A program made the position numbers and the translations under genes. Shown here in pieces: positions 23,555-35,135 of a stretch of DNA of 64,000 nt. The notes beneath the pieces are model-generated. The model searched no databases, was not told the origin of the DNA, and was given only the letters and a program-made list of their open reading frames with translations. Position 1 is the stretch's first letter. Each line of letters begins with the position of its first letter. Origin of the DNA: Solanum dulcamara (taxonomy: Eukaryota > Streptophyta > Magnoliopsida > Solanales > Solanaceae); contig NC_077238.1 in the NCBI RefSeq assembly GCF_947179165.1, forward strand, positions 45,824,293 to 45,888,292, read 5' to 3'.

Positions 23555-23971
23555 TCAAACCTTGGAGATTATCTTTATGGTCTTAAGGTAAGAGATAAAC
23601 TGACCTATATGCACTGAGGTACTACCCTTCCATTCACTGATTGGCACATTAGAAAAGTGAAATTTAATGACTCTGATTCTATAGTTGACTGAAGCATAAC
23701 ATAAGTATAACCAATCTATGCCAAGAATGATATATAAATCAAACATTTCTATCTCTACTAGATCAATTGAGGTGATTTTCTGAAAAACTAAGATCAAACA
23801 ATTTTTGTATACTTGTTTAGCTAAAATTGAGTCATCGACAGGAGTAGAGACTAGAAAAGATTCTAATAAGATTTCGAGAGTGACATCAAAATTCATAGCA
23901 ACATAAGAAGTCACAAAAGAAAGATTCACCCTTGGTTCTAAAAAGCATAAATATCGAGATGGAAGACGCAT
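23555..23971 (-). pseudogene. Protease remnant of M1 (copy B)
   Basis: Counterpart of 1648-2064 with the same 138-codon length and a handful of substitutions. The active-site position again lacks Asp (LEPRVNLSF), so the loss predates the duplication. Confidence 0.85.
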
Positions 23972-24004
23972 AACATACTAGTGAGTATATCAGGGGAATT
24001 ATCC

Positions 24005-25153
24005 TAATCCTGTCAAGTCTGAAGGGCATAAAACCTAACTTGGTGCTATCTGCCACCTGAACTATGTGAAGTACCCTGGTGAGGTTATGACCTACTGAAG
24101 CTGCTGAACTACTAGGCTGAGTCCGTTGGTGAACATCCTTTCCCTTACCTTAGGATGATGGGCAATCCCTCAATTTGTTACTGGTCTTTCCACGTATAAA
24201 GCAACCACCTGTACCAACCATGCACTATCCTAGGTGATTCTTACCGTACTTTTCGCATGTGTGGAAAGAACGATCACTAAAATTACTATCATGAGACTTA
24301 GAGCCTATGACACTATGCTTGTTGAACTTAGGCACCAGAGCACTAGCAGAAGATGGGACCGAGATAGAAATACTTTTGTCAAAACTAAGAACGACCACCT
24401 CTGGACTTTTGATGAGGGTAGTACACATTATCTATCTGAACCCTCTTATTATATCTAGTACTCTCCTTAAGCTTCTCTTTCTCAATCTGTTGAGCATGAG
24501 TTATCTAATTGGAGAAGATATCCATTTTCTTGATCAACATCGCAATTCTTCATTCTTACCACTATGTGAGAAACACCAGAGACAAATTTCTCATGCAGAA
24601 CCTAGAGTCGACCACCAAAGATGGAGCATACTTTGAAAGTGGATGTACTTCAAAAAGTACACCTTCATAGTCATATTAACTTCTGAAGCGGGATAAAACT
24701 ATTTAGAAAAACACCCTTGAACTTTTCCCAATTACGTGGGCCTGTATCAACCTCCCTTTCATCCTTCCACTGTTAGAACGAAATCTAAACCACTCCTCTC
24801 AATTGATAAGTAGCCTAATCTTCACTCTCCGCCGTCGTGATGCCCATAATGCCAATAATCTTCTTAATGACCTCAATGAACTCTTATGGTTCCTTATCCA
24901 CCTTTGAACTATGAAAGTTTGGAGGATTCATCCAAATAAACTCCTGAACTCTAGTAGAAGCCGCCTTAGCATTAAGGTTGACTAGGGAAACAACCGCTTG
25001 GTTGGCCTTATCCATTATCGCTTGGGCTAACACCTGAAAAGTTGCCCTAAAATCAATATGAGACACTTGTTTAGCTAAAGGGTCTGTGGGGGATAGAGGT
25101 GTTTGTTGCTCCTCATTCTTATTCCTTCTGATGTAAGCTCTTCTCTGAGGCAT
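24005..25153 (-). pseudogene. Gag remnant of M1 (copy B)
   Basis: Counterpart of 2100-3246. It starts MPQRRAYIRRNKNEEQQ at 25153. It has the same frameshifts, and the same Cys-to-Tyr change is seen in the first zinc knuckle. A stop after residue 89 is shared with copy A. Confidence 0.85.
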
Positions 25154-25352
25154 AATGTTATAGACATATAGATCAAGAGTTAGAAGGAAAATTTATAGAA
25201 TTACACTCTATAAAACGAATAAGAGTATGAAAAAAGTGATGTATTTCCTAAAATGTGTCATAGCCTTCTATTCATAGATATGGCACGTTTGACACCCATG
25301 AATAATACATTACTTAATGTGGATTCCAGACACCCTAAGACACTTAAACCTG

Positions 25353-25364
25353 GCACTGATACCA
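25353..25364 (-). promoter_or_regulatory. Primer binding site of M1 (copy B)
   Basis: Minus strand TGGTATCAGTGC, identical to copy A at 3446-3457. Confidence 0.75.
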
Positions 25365-25372
25365 AATTTTCA

Positions 25373-27679
25373 TGATTTGAGACTACCCTTGGTAGCGACA
25401 TAATGCTTAGAGCCACAAGTGACCCCCAAGCTAACCTCATGACATGGCATGACACAAAGATTTACAAAATCAACATAAGAGATGATTGAAATGCGAAAAT
25501 ATCATGAAGTCTAAAATAGTCTAACATATCAATATAGACAACATCTGAAACATCATAGGAAGAATTTAACTTGTTATCTGAAAACCTATGCTACTAATAA
25601 TGAGTTGCTAGGATAAGCCCTTAGCTAACTCCAAATGTCTCAAACTAAAAGATGATACTGAAAAAAAAGAAGATAAAGTCATCCTTGGTACATGAGGACT
25701 CACCAACAGTATTATAGGCTTAATCTAATATAGAAGTATCCGTGCATGGGATACGGATCATCACAATCTATTATTACACAGTATAGGCAGAAAGTATGTG
25801 TTAGTATTTTGAATGTACTTAGTATGAATAATATACATAAATAAACATGATGATGCAATGACCAAGTAGTATCCCTAATATCTAATAAAACTGAACTAAA
25901 ATAACTGAATTAACTGAAATAATTGATTTAATATAATAACTAAAAAGACTGACTGAGGGAGATACCATTAACCAACATGTAACCATGTGATCTACAACAT
26001 GGAGTATAGTGAATTGTCTCACAAAAATGACCAAATGTACTTGCCAAGATATAAAGGTATGAGTCTGAGCTAATATGAATTCACTAAACTAATTTCCAAT
26101 CGGGATAAAACTATGGCGGCACCTAATTCTGAGAGTGATAGCTACTAAAGGACCATAAACATTGGTTGGAATCCTTCTTCCCTAGTCTTCTTGGTGCTAA
26201 GTAATACTCCCATGAAAAACATGCATAAAATTAATACAGTAATTATTTAATAATATTGTAATTCTGATAAACTGATATACATAGAGTAGCTCCTAAATCA
26301 TGAATTAAAACTGATAATAGCTGAAGATACTTTATTCAAAATCATCAAAATGATGATAACTAATATGTACTGAAAGATACCTTTTTTTAATAATCATATA
26401 ATTCTAATATTCTGAGACATGCACTTGTAATTACATAATATAAGATCAAAAAAATATTTGTATGCTATGGGTTCATGAAAAAACCATTAAAACATGGAAT
26501 TACAATTGAAATCACGAAATTATACTTGTAATCATGCAATTAGATATCATACTTGAAGAATAACTAAACTTCAATAAGAACCCATGAAGAGAATATAAAC
26601 TCTAGGTTTGGAGAATCATAGAACTTGAGAATTGAGAATTTCTTTAGGACTCAATAGGTATAAGGAAACCCTTTGATGAAATCCAACATATCTGCAATGA
26701 AATCTCTAGCTTGAATGTTTTATTGAAAACTTGTGCCCTGGTTCTTGCCTTGGGAGGAACGTTAAGAGAGAAGAAATATATTTTTGGTCAGTTTTGAGAG
26801 AATGGGAGACTTAGGGTGATAAAAATACCTTAACCCCCCCTTAAAATAGTCCAAAATGACGTAGTATAAGGATTAAAAAATGGAAAATGACTAAAAATCC
26901 CCGACTAAAAGTTACTGGAGTCATCTACTAGTGGCATCTACAAATTGTAGTTCTTTCTATGTACTATAGAAGCCTATCCATATAAAATATATGGAATTTT
27001 TGGGTTAATGAAGATTTGGTTTGCGAGACCAATCTATGGATCATAAACCCATTTATGACCCATATTGGCTGATCTAGAAAGTTAGGCTTGATTTTTGATA
27101 TTTTGAAGTTTGATTCCACGGAACGATCTACAATCTGTAGAACACTGTATGAGCTATAAAAGGTGTTCTTGGATATTACATTTTCCCTAAGTTTCACAAC
27201 TTTGGTTTATGTACCCATCTATGGTCCATAAAAGATTTTGCAATCCATAATTCTTCTCATCTTGTTCAAGTCTAATTTTCCAAGTTCCCGAACTTTGGTC
27301 CACGACAAAGTCTATGATCTCAAAACCATTCTATGGCTTGTAAACTTGAATCATAAATCCTTGGAAAATTTTCCTGAATCCTGAAGATCATTTATGGATG
27401 ATACCTGGGAGTCGTAATCCTATATAGGAGCCATAAATAGCTCTTTTAAAAAATTCAAAAATTGGACACTTCAAAATTCTAAACTACTCAAGGTTGATCT
27501 GTATTTAGAGACATTTGAGATATTATACCTACATACAAGGACAACCTATGGTTTGATTTAAGTATACTTGAATTTATATTTGACAAGGAGAATTTTTGAA
27601 TGATCTACAATCCCTTGAATTGACATTTATAATTGTGTGTGAGATTCTCTCTTCACTGCATCCTTAATTTGAATGGTAT
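25373..27679 (-). repeat. 5' LTR of M1 (copy B)
   Basis: Counterpart of 3466-5772, offset 21907. The outer edge is again unresolved and lies just before the plus-strand LTR at 27680. Confidence 0.6.
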
Positions 27680-30600
27680 TGTAAGACCTTGGAAGTTAAA
27701 AAGTCAAATGAAAGAGGATTCAAGGAAATTAGGCAGTCCACTAAGACTACGAGTATGTCTACAACTCATTGGGACCCTTAGAGTAATAGAGGTGACTCAT
27801 AGGAGTATATTTGAGGCTGGAAAATATGATCAGTGGAGTGTGTTAGTCTATGAGTCATTTGGCAACTCGTGAAAGAGTCTACGACTAAGAGAAGTCATTT
27901 GTAGTGTAGGGTTTGAACTTCTACAACTATTGAGTCTAAGAACCTACTCTTTGACTCAGCATGACGAGTTAGAGGGGATGACGACTCGTAACCACGAGTC
28001 GTATGCAAACTTCAGAGACCTCCAAATATCAGGGTTTCCAAGACCTACAGGATGAGTTATTTCTATGACTCATCATCCTATCTATGATCCTTAGAGAGAC
28101 ATTCATGGACATTTCCTAACAAGTTTAATGAGGGGTAGTTTGATCATTTTGTTATATCTTATCCATGTATGTGGATGTTTTAAGGACTAGATTCCTAATT
28201 TTAATTATCCTAAATACTCCTAAAACCCTTTTCATTCCCTCATTAACTCCCCAATAAGTTTGAGACTTCTCTCCCAAGGTTCCTTCAAGATATCATCTCC
28301 TTGATCAATGTTTTTGGATAGGGTTTCTGCAAGAACAAGTCTTTCTTTCTCAATTTCTAGGTCAATTAACCAAGGTATATGGGTATTGATATATGGGTTC
28401 CTTTAACCCATGGAGTCCCAATGTTTTCCTCAAAAAATCTCTTGAATTTTAATTACTTTCTAACTCTAGTTTTGATAAATTATGTTCGGCTATTTCGATT
28501 ATATTTTAGTTATTATTAATGATCATTATAAGCATGATTCTACATTAATTGTATGATTTCAAATTGGATTATGAATGCCTATGCATGAAGCTATTTTCAA
28601 TGATGATTTACATGACCTATGATTATGAAGTTCAATGATTTTCAATGTATTTCCATGGTTTGCACTCAAATTGACAACGTATACAAGTTTTACCCTAACT
28701 GTAACTATGAATTATGATCATGGATTCTAATTTTGTTCAAGATATGAATTTCATGCAAGTTATGGAAAAAGGATACTTAGGATCCTAATTAGTGACCTAG
28801 GAACTTTATGATATGAATTATGCAAGTTGTTTGTAATATTGAAAGGCTATTACTCACATTGCAATTATGATATGAAAATGAGATATTATATGATTTTTAA
28901 ACCTACGATCAAGTTTATGATATATGTTAAGTATGATTACTATGTTATGTATTCTGTAGGATTTGACGTAGCATCGAATGAGGCTTGAGCTGGGGGCTCG
29001 ACCTACGGGTTCCTTGTGTAAAGTCTGTTACCTCATAACTATGTTCCACCATTGGATTTGACTTTATGTCCTAGCTAGTGTATCTACAAATAACACATGT
29101 TCATGACCCGCCTAGCAAAGTAGAGTCACGTTGGTAAGTAGATTCCCCTTTTTTCTATTATATGGGGAGAAATTAGGATTCCATATTATAGCTCACATGG
29201 TCTTATTATTTGTTATGGTTCCATCCCACCTATGTATATTCTCTAATGTTCTTCTGTGGTTTCATTCATGTCTTTTAAGTTCTGTGATCAAACTATGGTT
29301 TTTTCATGACTCCACTTATCCTCTTTTATATCATTCATGTTATTTGATCGTCATACCTTATGTTTTATATTGCATGACAGACCCATATACTTATTACATT
29401 CAAATGTACTAACACATATTTGTTTCCTACATTTTCTCATAATGTAGGGGTCGAAGATCATATTTCTTCCCCACATTGCTAGTTGAGTTCCTATCCGGCG
29501 AAGTTTTGGTGAGTCCTCATATATTGAGGGGGAGTTATGATATTCACAACCCAAACCTAGAGCCTAGCCATCATATGATGAATGAGACACCCGAAGGTAC
29601 CTCACCCAAGTCTCTTAGCATTCATTAAGTATTTCATTGGTAATGATAAACAAATAGAGCGGAAATATAATGGATATAGGGACTGAGGGTCTTCACATTA
29701 ATAAGAGTCAAAGACAACATAACATTCCTTACTATGTCCAACAATACCTTCTACATTAAAATTTGGCGGGGGCTAAGACATGTCCCTAGCTCACCCTCAA
29801 GATTAAGTCAAAATACCAAACTTAAGTTTCTAAACATAACATAACCTAGATAAGATATGAGTGTCGTTACCGTAACATGGGAGCTCACCAAAGTGGTAGC
29901 CTTTAATTCTTAACTTATCCACGGGAGGAGAGTGTTGAGCGACACCAATCCCTACATGGTGATATCATGTAGGCAAAAGTATGCGTTAGTACTTTGAAGG
30001 TACTAAGTATGTGAGTGTGCTATTAAATTAAGAACATAAGAGAGAGACATGTATATACAATATGCATAAGTAAACGCATGTATGAAAAATCATCATATGA
30101 ATTGCTAAAATATTCATTTTGTAGAAAGCGACCTTAACCGATATTTAAGACCATGCAAGCTATTATATGGAATCCAACATAACCCTCTACGTTGGCATGG
30201 GAAGACTACTTTCCAGGTAGAACTCCATCAACTTTACATTCATTCTTTAACTTTGACGCTAAGGGCTAATTGTGGATTCACTTGCCTAAATAACCTATAA
30301 GGGTTTATATATTGGTGCATAGCTAATGCAACATGAGACTTTACTTAAGGACCCCTTAAGTTGAGTCCCCATCTACATGTTATATTCGGTGCTAGGTCAA
30401 TCCCTCGGAATAACATTTAAATATCATAATAACATAAATATTGTATAACTTTAGACATCAGATCATCATCGGTGGAATAGCTCATTAAAATTTTTATTTG
30501 ATTCAAATATGTGAGAATTTTCCTTTCACATTGAATCCTTTCTTTGGTTAAAAGCCCTTTCATCATCATTCAATCATTTCATAAGACTCCCTTAAACATA

Positions 30601-32085
30601 GGCATTTTCTTCATAAACTTTCATTTGGAGTCAAAACTTTCAATTCAACTTCATTTCAGCACAAGGAGACTAGATGGGTTCATTTGGTATAACTTTCAAA
30701 TACATTTAATGTATGAAAGTGATGGAAATGCATCATGTGAAATATCTTAAAACAACCCACCATGTACACTTTAAAACTACCTTTCAAGCCCTCATATAAG
30801 AACCCTAACAAAACCATTCATTTCATGAAATGTAGAGTCAATATATATCAATTTAAGTAAATAAACTTCAAACATACCATATTATATGCATTTGGAATCA
30901 TCATGTAAAAGACCATATTAATTCATCATTTAGAAATTAAAATATCAAGTTGAGAAAATATTTGGGCTCCATGGATGGAAGAACCCATGGATGAATACCC
31001 ACATACCTTGCTTGAATTCACTAAGAATTGATTAAGAATCTTGAAGAAATTGGAAACCCTAGCTTGAATTTGGAGAGAAACCTTGAGGGACCATGCGAGT
31101 TTTTGCCTTAGAAGTTTTGAGAGAATGAATTGAATAGGAGGGGTCCTTGAAGAAAAGAGTGTTTTCAGAATTTGAACTTAGCCATAAGAGTCTCTAGGTT
31201 CATTGAACTGAATTTTGAAAAAGACACAATTACCTTTCATTAAATCTGGAAAATTGGCACTATGGGACCCTTTTATAGGTGGTCGTTGTAACGAGTTGTG
31301 TAAACGACCTATCCTGCAGGCCTGAGAAAAGAGCCTAAAACATAGTCTTTGAAGTTTAGGAATGAGTCATGTATACGACCCTTCCTCATGGAAATGACCC
31401 ATTCCCTGGGCTCGTCCTGCAGGTCCCTAAAACTTAAAAAATTCAAGTCTCTGAAGTTTTGTGATGGGTGGTCCATATGACCTATTTGAGCTTCTACAAC
31501 CCATCTTGTAGGATCATAGACTTGGCCCTAAGGGGTTCTTGAAACTTGGCCTCTGAACTTAGCTTATGAGGGGTTTCTACGACCCATCTTCTTGAGGATA
31601 AATCATCCTAGAAGATTGTAGAACCTCTCTTTAGGGGAACTCCAAATTTTTCTCTCGAAGGGTTGCTCTACGACCCTACCTTAGGATCCATAGAAGGCCC
31701 TATGAGCCGTAGAGGGGTTCGTTCATATGGATGGGTTCAAAATTTTTAGACTTTTCTCCTTGGTTCCAACTTTATGACTTACGGGGTCTTACATATGGTT
31801 TTATTTCATTCTAAAGAATTTTATTATATTCATGTTGATGGTGAGCTAGGAACATGTCTTAGCTCCTGTCCGTCTTGAGTAGTAAAGACATTATTGGACA
31901 AATGATGCAGAGTCTATATAGTCGAGTTTACACTCCCTTTTATGATTTATCTTTTAGACTCTTTCCTATGTTATTTTCGGTTTACTTTACCTTATGTATG
32001 CTTATGATATGTAAAGCGTCCTAGTTGGATCCCGTCGGGGTTTTGATCGCCGTGTCACATCTAAGGCCTTATTTGGGCCATGACA
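27680..32085 (+). repeat. 5' LTR of P1 (copy B), split by the nested LTR
   Basis: Starts TGTAAGACCTTGG at 27680 and ends CCATGACA at 32085. Carries the same nested solo LTR at the same point as copy A, so the insertion predates the duplication. Confidence 0.85.
29541..31793 (-). mobile_element. Nested solo LTR inside the P1 LTR (copy B)
   Basis: Counterpart of 7633-9886, flanked by TATGA (29536-29540) and TATGG (31794-31798) exactly as in copy A. Confidence 0.78.
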
Positions 32086-32089
32086 AACT

Positions 32090-32101
32090 TGGTATCAGAG
32101 C
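32090..32101 (+). promoter_or_regulatory. Primer binding site of P1 (copy B)
   Basis: TGGTATCAGAGC, four bases after the LTR end. Confidence 0.9.
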
Positions 32102-32244
32102 ACAAGGTTTAAGATGTCCTAGGGAGTCCAACATGAGTATCAAGTATACTCTTATTCATGGGTGTGAAGCAATCCACATTTATTAATAAGAGGCTATGAG
32201 GCATTTTAGGAAAATCCTTACTTCATTCTTTGCGATTTTAAGAA

Positions 32245-32626
32245 ATGCCTCCTAGAAGAGAACTTATGCAAATATGGGTCAATGCGAATGAAGACCGAGC
32301 TATGGACTGTTCTACCATGCTAGCCCAAGTTCGTCAAGGAAATCGTCCCCTACCTGACTAAGTTACTAATGTAAAGTTCTGGACTGTTATTACCATGCTA
32401 GCCCAAGTTGTGCCCAACCAAGGAGTTGTTGTTCCTTCTAATGCTCCTACTCTGGCCTCTAGAGTAAGGGACTTTAGAAGTATGAACCCTTCCGAGTTCT
32501 ATGGCTTGAAAGATGATGAAGATCCCTACGAGTTCATTGATGAGGGTTGTAAGATAATAAGTATTATAGGGGTGACTTAGGAGGAGAAAGAAGAGTTGGC
32601 GTACTACCAACTCAAGGGTGTTGCTC
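32245..32626 (+). pseudogene. Truncated gag of P1 (copy B)
   Basis: Starts at ATG 32245 (MPPRRELMQIWVNANED). It differs from copy A by a replacement insertion at 32302-32331 and by absence of 58 bp upstream of the ATG. It continues through SRVRDFRSMNPSEFYGLKDD and DPYEFIDEG, has the shared stop at 32578-32580, and breaks off at 32626 after YYQLKGVA. The rest of gag and all of pol are replaced by sequence of another element family. Confidence 0.87.
32302..32331 (+). repeat. Locally templated filler insertion in copy B gag
   Basis: In copy A this place reads gagctcctccggttcgtc. In copy B about 28 bp replace cctccgg, and they nearly duplicate the sequence at 32381-32409 about 50 bp downstream (ggactgtt..taccatgc and tagcccaagtt are shared). 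Confidence 0.8.
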
Positions 32627-32954
32627 ATATATCAAATTCCTTTAAAACTATGCCAGCTAAGGATAGACAGAACTCAAAGTGCCTCTAAAGGTCACTATAT
32701 GAACGAACTTTAGCTCTACTCGGTATCCAACCCTAATGAATGGGTGTGTACAAAAAGGGATGAATACAATCGGAGGAGTTAAACCAAAATGACCAAAAAA
32801 GGACATGGTCGTAGTGAAACTAAAGATATACCCCTATACCGGTTGCAAGTTAACAGAGAAAAGGGAAAGGCAACACATAAAGACTAGTGAGACAACGCTA
32901 AGATAAATCTTGGGCTAAGTTGAGTGCCCCGCACATTATTGCAAGGATTACCAT

Positions 32955-33074
32955 GAAACACGACATGAGGACTTCCCAAGGAGGTCACCCATCCCATTAT
33001 TTCTCTCGCCCAAGCACACTTAACTTCTAAATTCTGGTGGAATTTAGTTTGATAGTGCGGGTGTGGTCGCGCGA
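32955..33074 (-). pseudogene. 5S rRNA-derived sequence inside a Gypsy internal region (copy 1)
   Basis: The minus strand aligns along its length with plant 5S rRNA (120 nt). The C-box side, complement of gaggtcacccatcc, and the A-box side, complement of tctcgcccaagcacacttaa, are nearly unchanged. An extra base sits in the CTCCTTGGGAAGTCC part. The 5' half of the RNA (33030-33074) is worn but in register, ending at gtggtcgcgcg. These two boxes are the internal promoter of 5S genes (TFIIIA/Pol III). It is a pseudogene copy embedded in antisense orientation to the element. Cassandra TRIM elements are the known plant case of 5S sequence in an LTR element, but here it lies in the internal region and no TRIM termini are seen. 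Confidence 0.87.
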
Positions 33075-34016
33075 GACAAAAGAATCTAAACTACCGGCGG
33101 AGAAACGACATGAGATTATATACCTGGAGTACTATATATTACATTGAGGGTATTGTAAAAAGGACTTAACCAAGACAAGAAGGATAATCAAATTGCTAAC
33201 TGACAATGCACTTGAATGCCACAGTTCTTCAACATAGTACCAGTTAATGAGAGGCAACCCATAGAATGGCTATATGGGCCAATGGGCAAGGGAATTTCGA
33301 CACCACTAAGCAGCCAACTCTGAGGGCGAAAAACAAAACCCAAAAGGTGAGGGTACAAGTTGATGTAATTTATGTAAGACATGAAGTAATACACGAGGTC
33401 GAAAATCCCACAATATGACAGGGATACAAGACTCACTTCGCACTCCAGCGCCAGATGACTCTCGAGGGAATGTTACCTGTAGATTAACGATATTATCCCC
33501 TGCTCCTTCGATCAAACGCTACCTACTTAGCCGAGAAGGTATAAAATTATAGGGTAAAAGTGTAGTAGGACCTTACTGAGTCCCCATAGCTATTATCCCA
33601 AACGAAGGAGCCCAAGTTACAGTTAACTACCGAGGATTAGTCCGCGAAGAAATTTGGAAGACAAATAAGTCTTTGTACACTACTTGACCCTCGAACCTGA
33701 TGACCAAGCTAAAGCGTACCACTTAAATGCTAGAAGATATGTCATGAGCTGGTGTTGTTAACTTTGAATATAGCTGGGATGATTATCTATCACTTATCAA
33801 GTTGCCTATAATAATAATTACTATTCTAGTATCCCAATGGCCCCGTACAAGACTGGTAGAGCAAGACGTGTAAGTCCCCTATTGGATGGATCGATGTTAG
33901 AAAGACTAAGCTAAAAAGGCCCCGACATGATTAAGCAAGCTATTGACTAACAGCCCAAAGTCGGTAGAAATGATATACAGATAATCAACATCGACATACA
34001 GAGTTGAAATTGATGA

Positions 34017-34358
34017 TTGGATATTCATAACAGGGTCACCCAGAAAAGGAAACTTAACCCAAAGTATATTAGACGGTATCAAGTTGCTCGTAAGGCGGGC
34101 AAAATGGCTGGTAAGTTGAGCTTACAATCTTATTTGAAAACTATACGCCCAGTCCATCAGATAGGGATGCTTCGCAAGGGTATTGACGAGCCACCCAAGG
34201 TATATTCCATAGATGATGTACAAGAAATGGAATCCTGTGAGGAACAACCTATCGCCATCTTAGATCGTCAAACTAGAAGATTGTACACTAAAGACGTGCC
34301 TTTCGTCAAGATATCATGGCAAAACCAAAACCAGAAAGAGGATGACTGGGGAAGCTGA
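34017..34358 (+). pseudogene. Integrase C-terminus / chromodomain-like remnant, element 1
   Basis: An open stretch of 113 codons. It covers the conserved C-terminal part of chromovirus integrase: LNPKYIRRYQVARKAGKMA (the PYEI-like strand), IRPVHQIGMLRKGI, VQEMESCEEQPIAILDRQTR and LYTKDVPFVKISWQNQNQKE. The W-x-N..E segment near the end is where the chromodomain normally continues. A stop comes at 34358 and the polypurine tract follows about 180 bp later. The tail directs integration to heterochromatin in the family; here only this segment remains. Confidence 0.8.
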
Positions 34359-34540
34359 AGAGAATATGTAACACAAGTATTCACACCTATTCTCAATGTC
34401 TGCATGTAACCCCAACTCCTGGAACTTGTATATTAAGTATTTGGATAGAAGTATGTGTTATGGAAATAGTGAAGAATCTCCCTACGATTTTTATAAGGTG
34501 CTAAGGGAAGTTTGGTGTATCATTCGGGGATGAATGTTCT

Positions 34541-34554
34541 AAAGGGGGGAAGGA
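34541..34554 (+). promoter_or_regulatory. Polypurine tract before LTR A
   Basis: AAAGGGGGGAAGGA directly before the LTR start TGTTACACCC. Confidence 0.85.
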
Positions 34555-35053
34555 TGTTACACCCACACTTTTAAAAACTTGGAATGTCTTATAAGTTCCT
34601 TAGACATTATCACGTGAGCCGGATACGGTACGAAACTAAACGACTCTAAGGAAGGGAGAATGTGATACCCCATAGTACAGAAGGTTGGAAATAGAGTCAT
34701 AAGAATCCGAAAGGAATTGGAGGCCAAGTGATGAGTCGTAGGACTCGACTTACCAACGTAAGATAATAACTTAGAAGTCTTATATACTTGATATACTTAA
34801 GGACATACCAAGCTTACGTAGCACGGATTACATAGGATCCTAAAATAGGACGAGATTACAAACCCACGAGAAAGGGGAAAAGACGACACATGGCAGCCAA
34901 TAGAGGAGTGACACGTCACAACACCTCAAGAAAATAGGTGACCCACCTTCTTGGGGTCAAGTAGGTGACCCACCTTCTTGGGGATAGGTAGACCCCCATT
35001 CTATGTGGCATCCCCTTATTGGCAGCATGTATGTGTTGGCCGAATGGGGTCCG

Positions 35054-35135
35054 AACACATGTCACCCTTAGGGGCTGACACTTGTCACCCTTAGGGAATG
35101 ACATGTGTCACCCCCTAAGGCAACATATATCTATA
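35054..35135 (+). promoter_or_regulatory. U3 palindromic elements and TATA region of LTR A
   Basis: ACACATGTCA (35054), TGACACTTGTCA (35076-35087) and TGACATGTGTCA (35099-35110) lie in near-tandem, followed 15 bp later by catatatctatatg. Upstream TGACACGTCA (34909-34918) has an ACGT core. Spacing suggests the LTR promoter. Confidence 0.6.

Larger units (their letters stand above)
21908..32626 (+). repeat. Direct segmental duplication, copy B
   Basis: Second copy of the block at 1-10756. Its right end is sharp: both copies read through the gag sequence ending ggtgttgctca, after which copy A keeps coding gag while copy B switches at 32627 to internal sequence of a different LTR family. Private changes in copy B include one extra A in an A-run near 22801, absence of 58 bp present in copy A at 10321-10378, and a replacement insertion at 32302-32331. 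Stops and nested insertions are otherwise shared. The left end at 21908 is only where window position 1 aligns. Confidence 0.93.
32627..34540 (+). mobile_element. Internal region of array element 1 (3' part)
   Basis: Plus-strand internal sequence of the LTR family that fills 32.6-58.8 kb. It is related to 48230-49871 (for example aatgaatgggtgt.tacaaaa and ctataccggtt.caag segments) and to 38640-40113. The first part is non-coding with an antisense 5S-derived segment. The last part encodes an integrase C-terminus/chromodomain remnant. RT, RNase H and the integrase core were not found. Two minus-strand open frames at 33188-33515 are considered shadows. Confidence 0.75.

Noticed and set aside
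32955..33074. Cassandra TRIM as the explanation of the 5S sequence
   Set aside because: No TRIM-like termini (TG...CA), PBS or second short LTR seen around it; flanks continue as the array family's internal region. Not fully excluded without a search.
33188..33515. Two minus-strand open frames next to the 5S-derived segment
   Set aside because: Antisense to the element, overlapping each other in different frames, not kept in the homologous region at 48640-48900.
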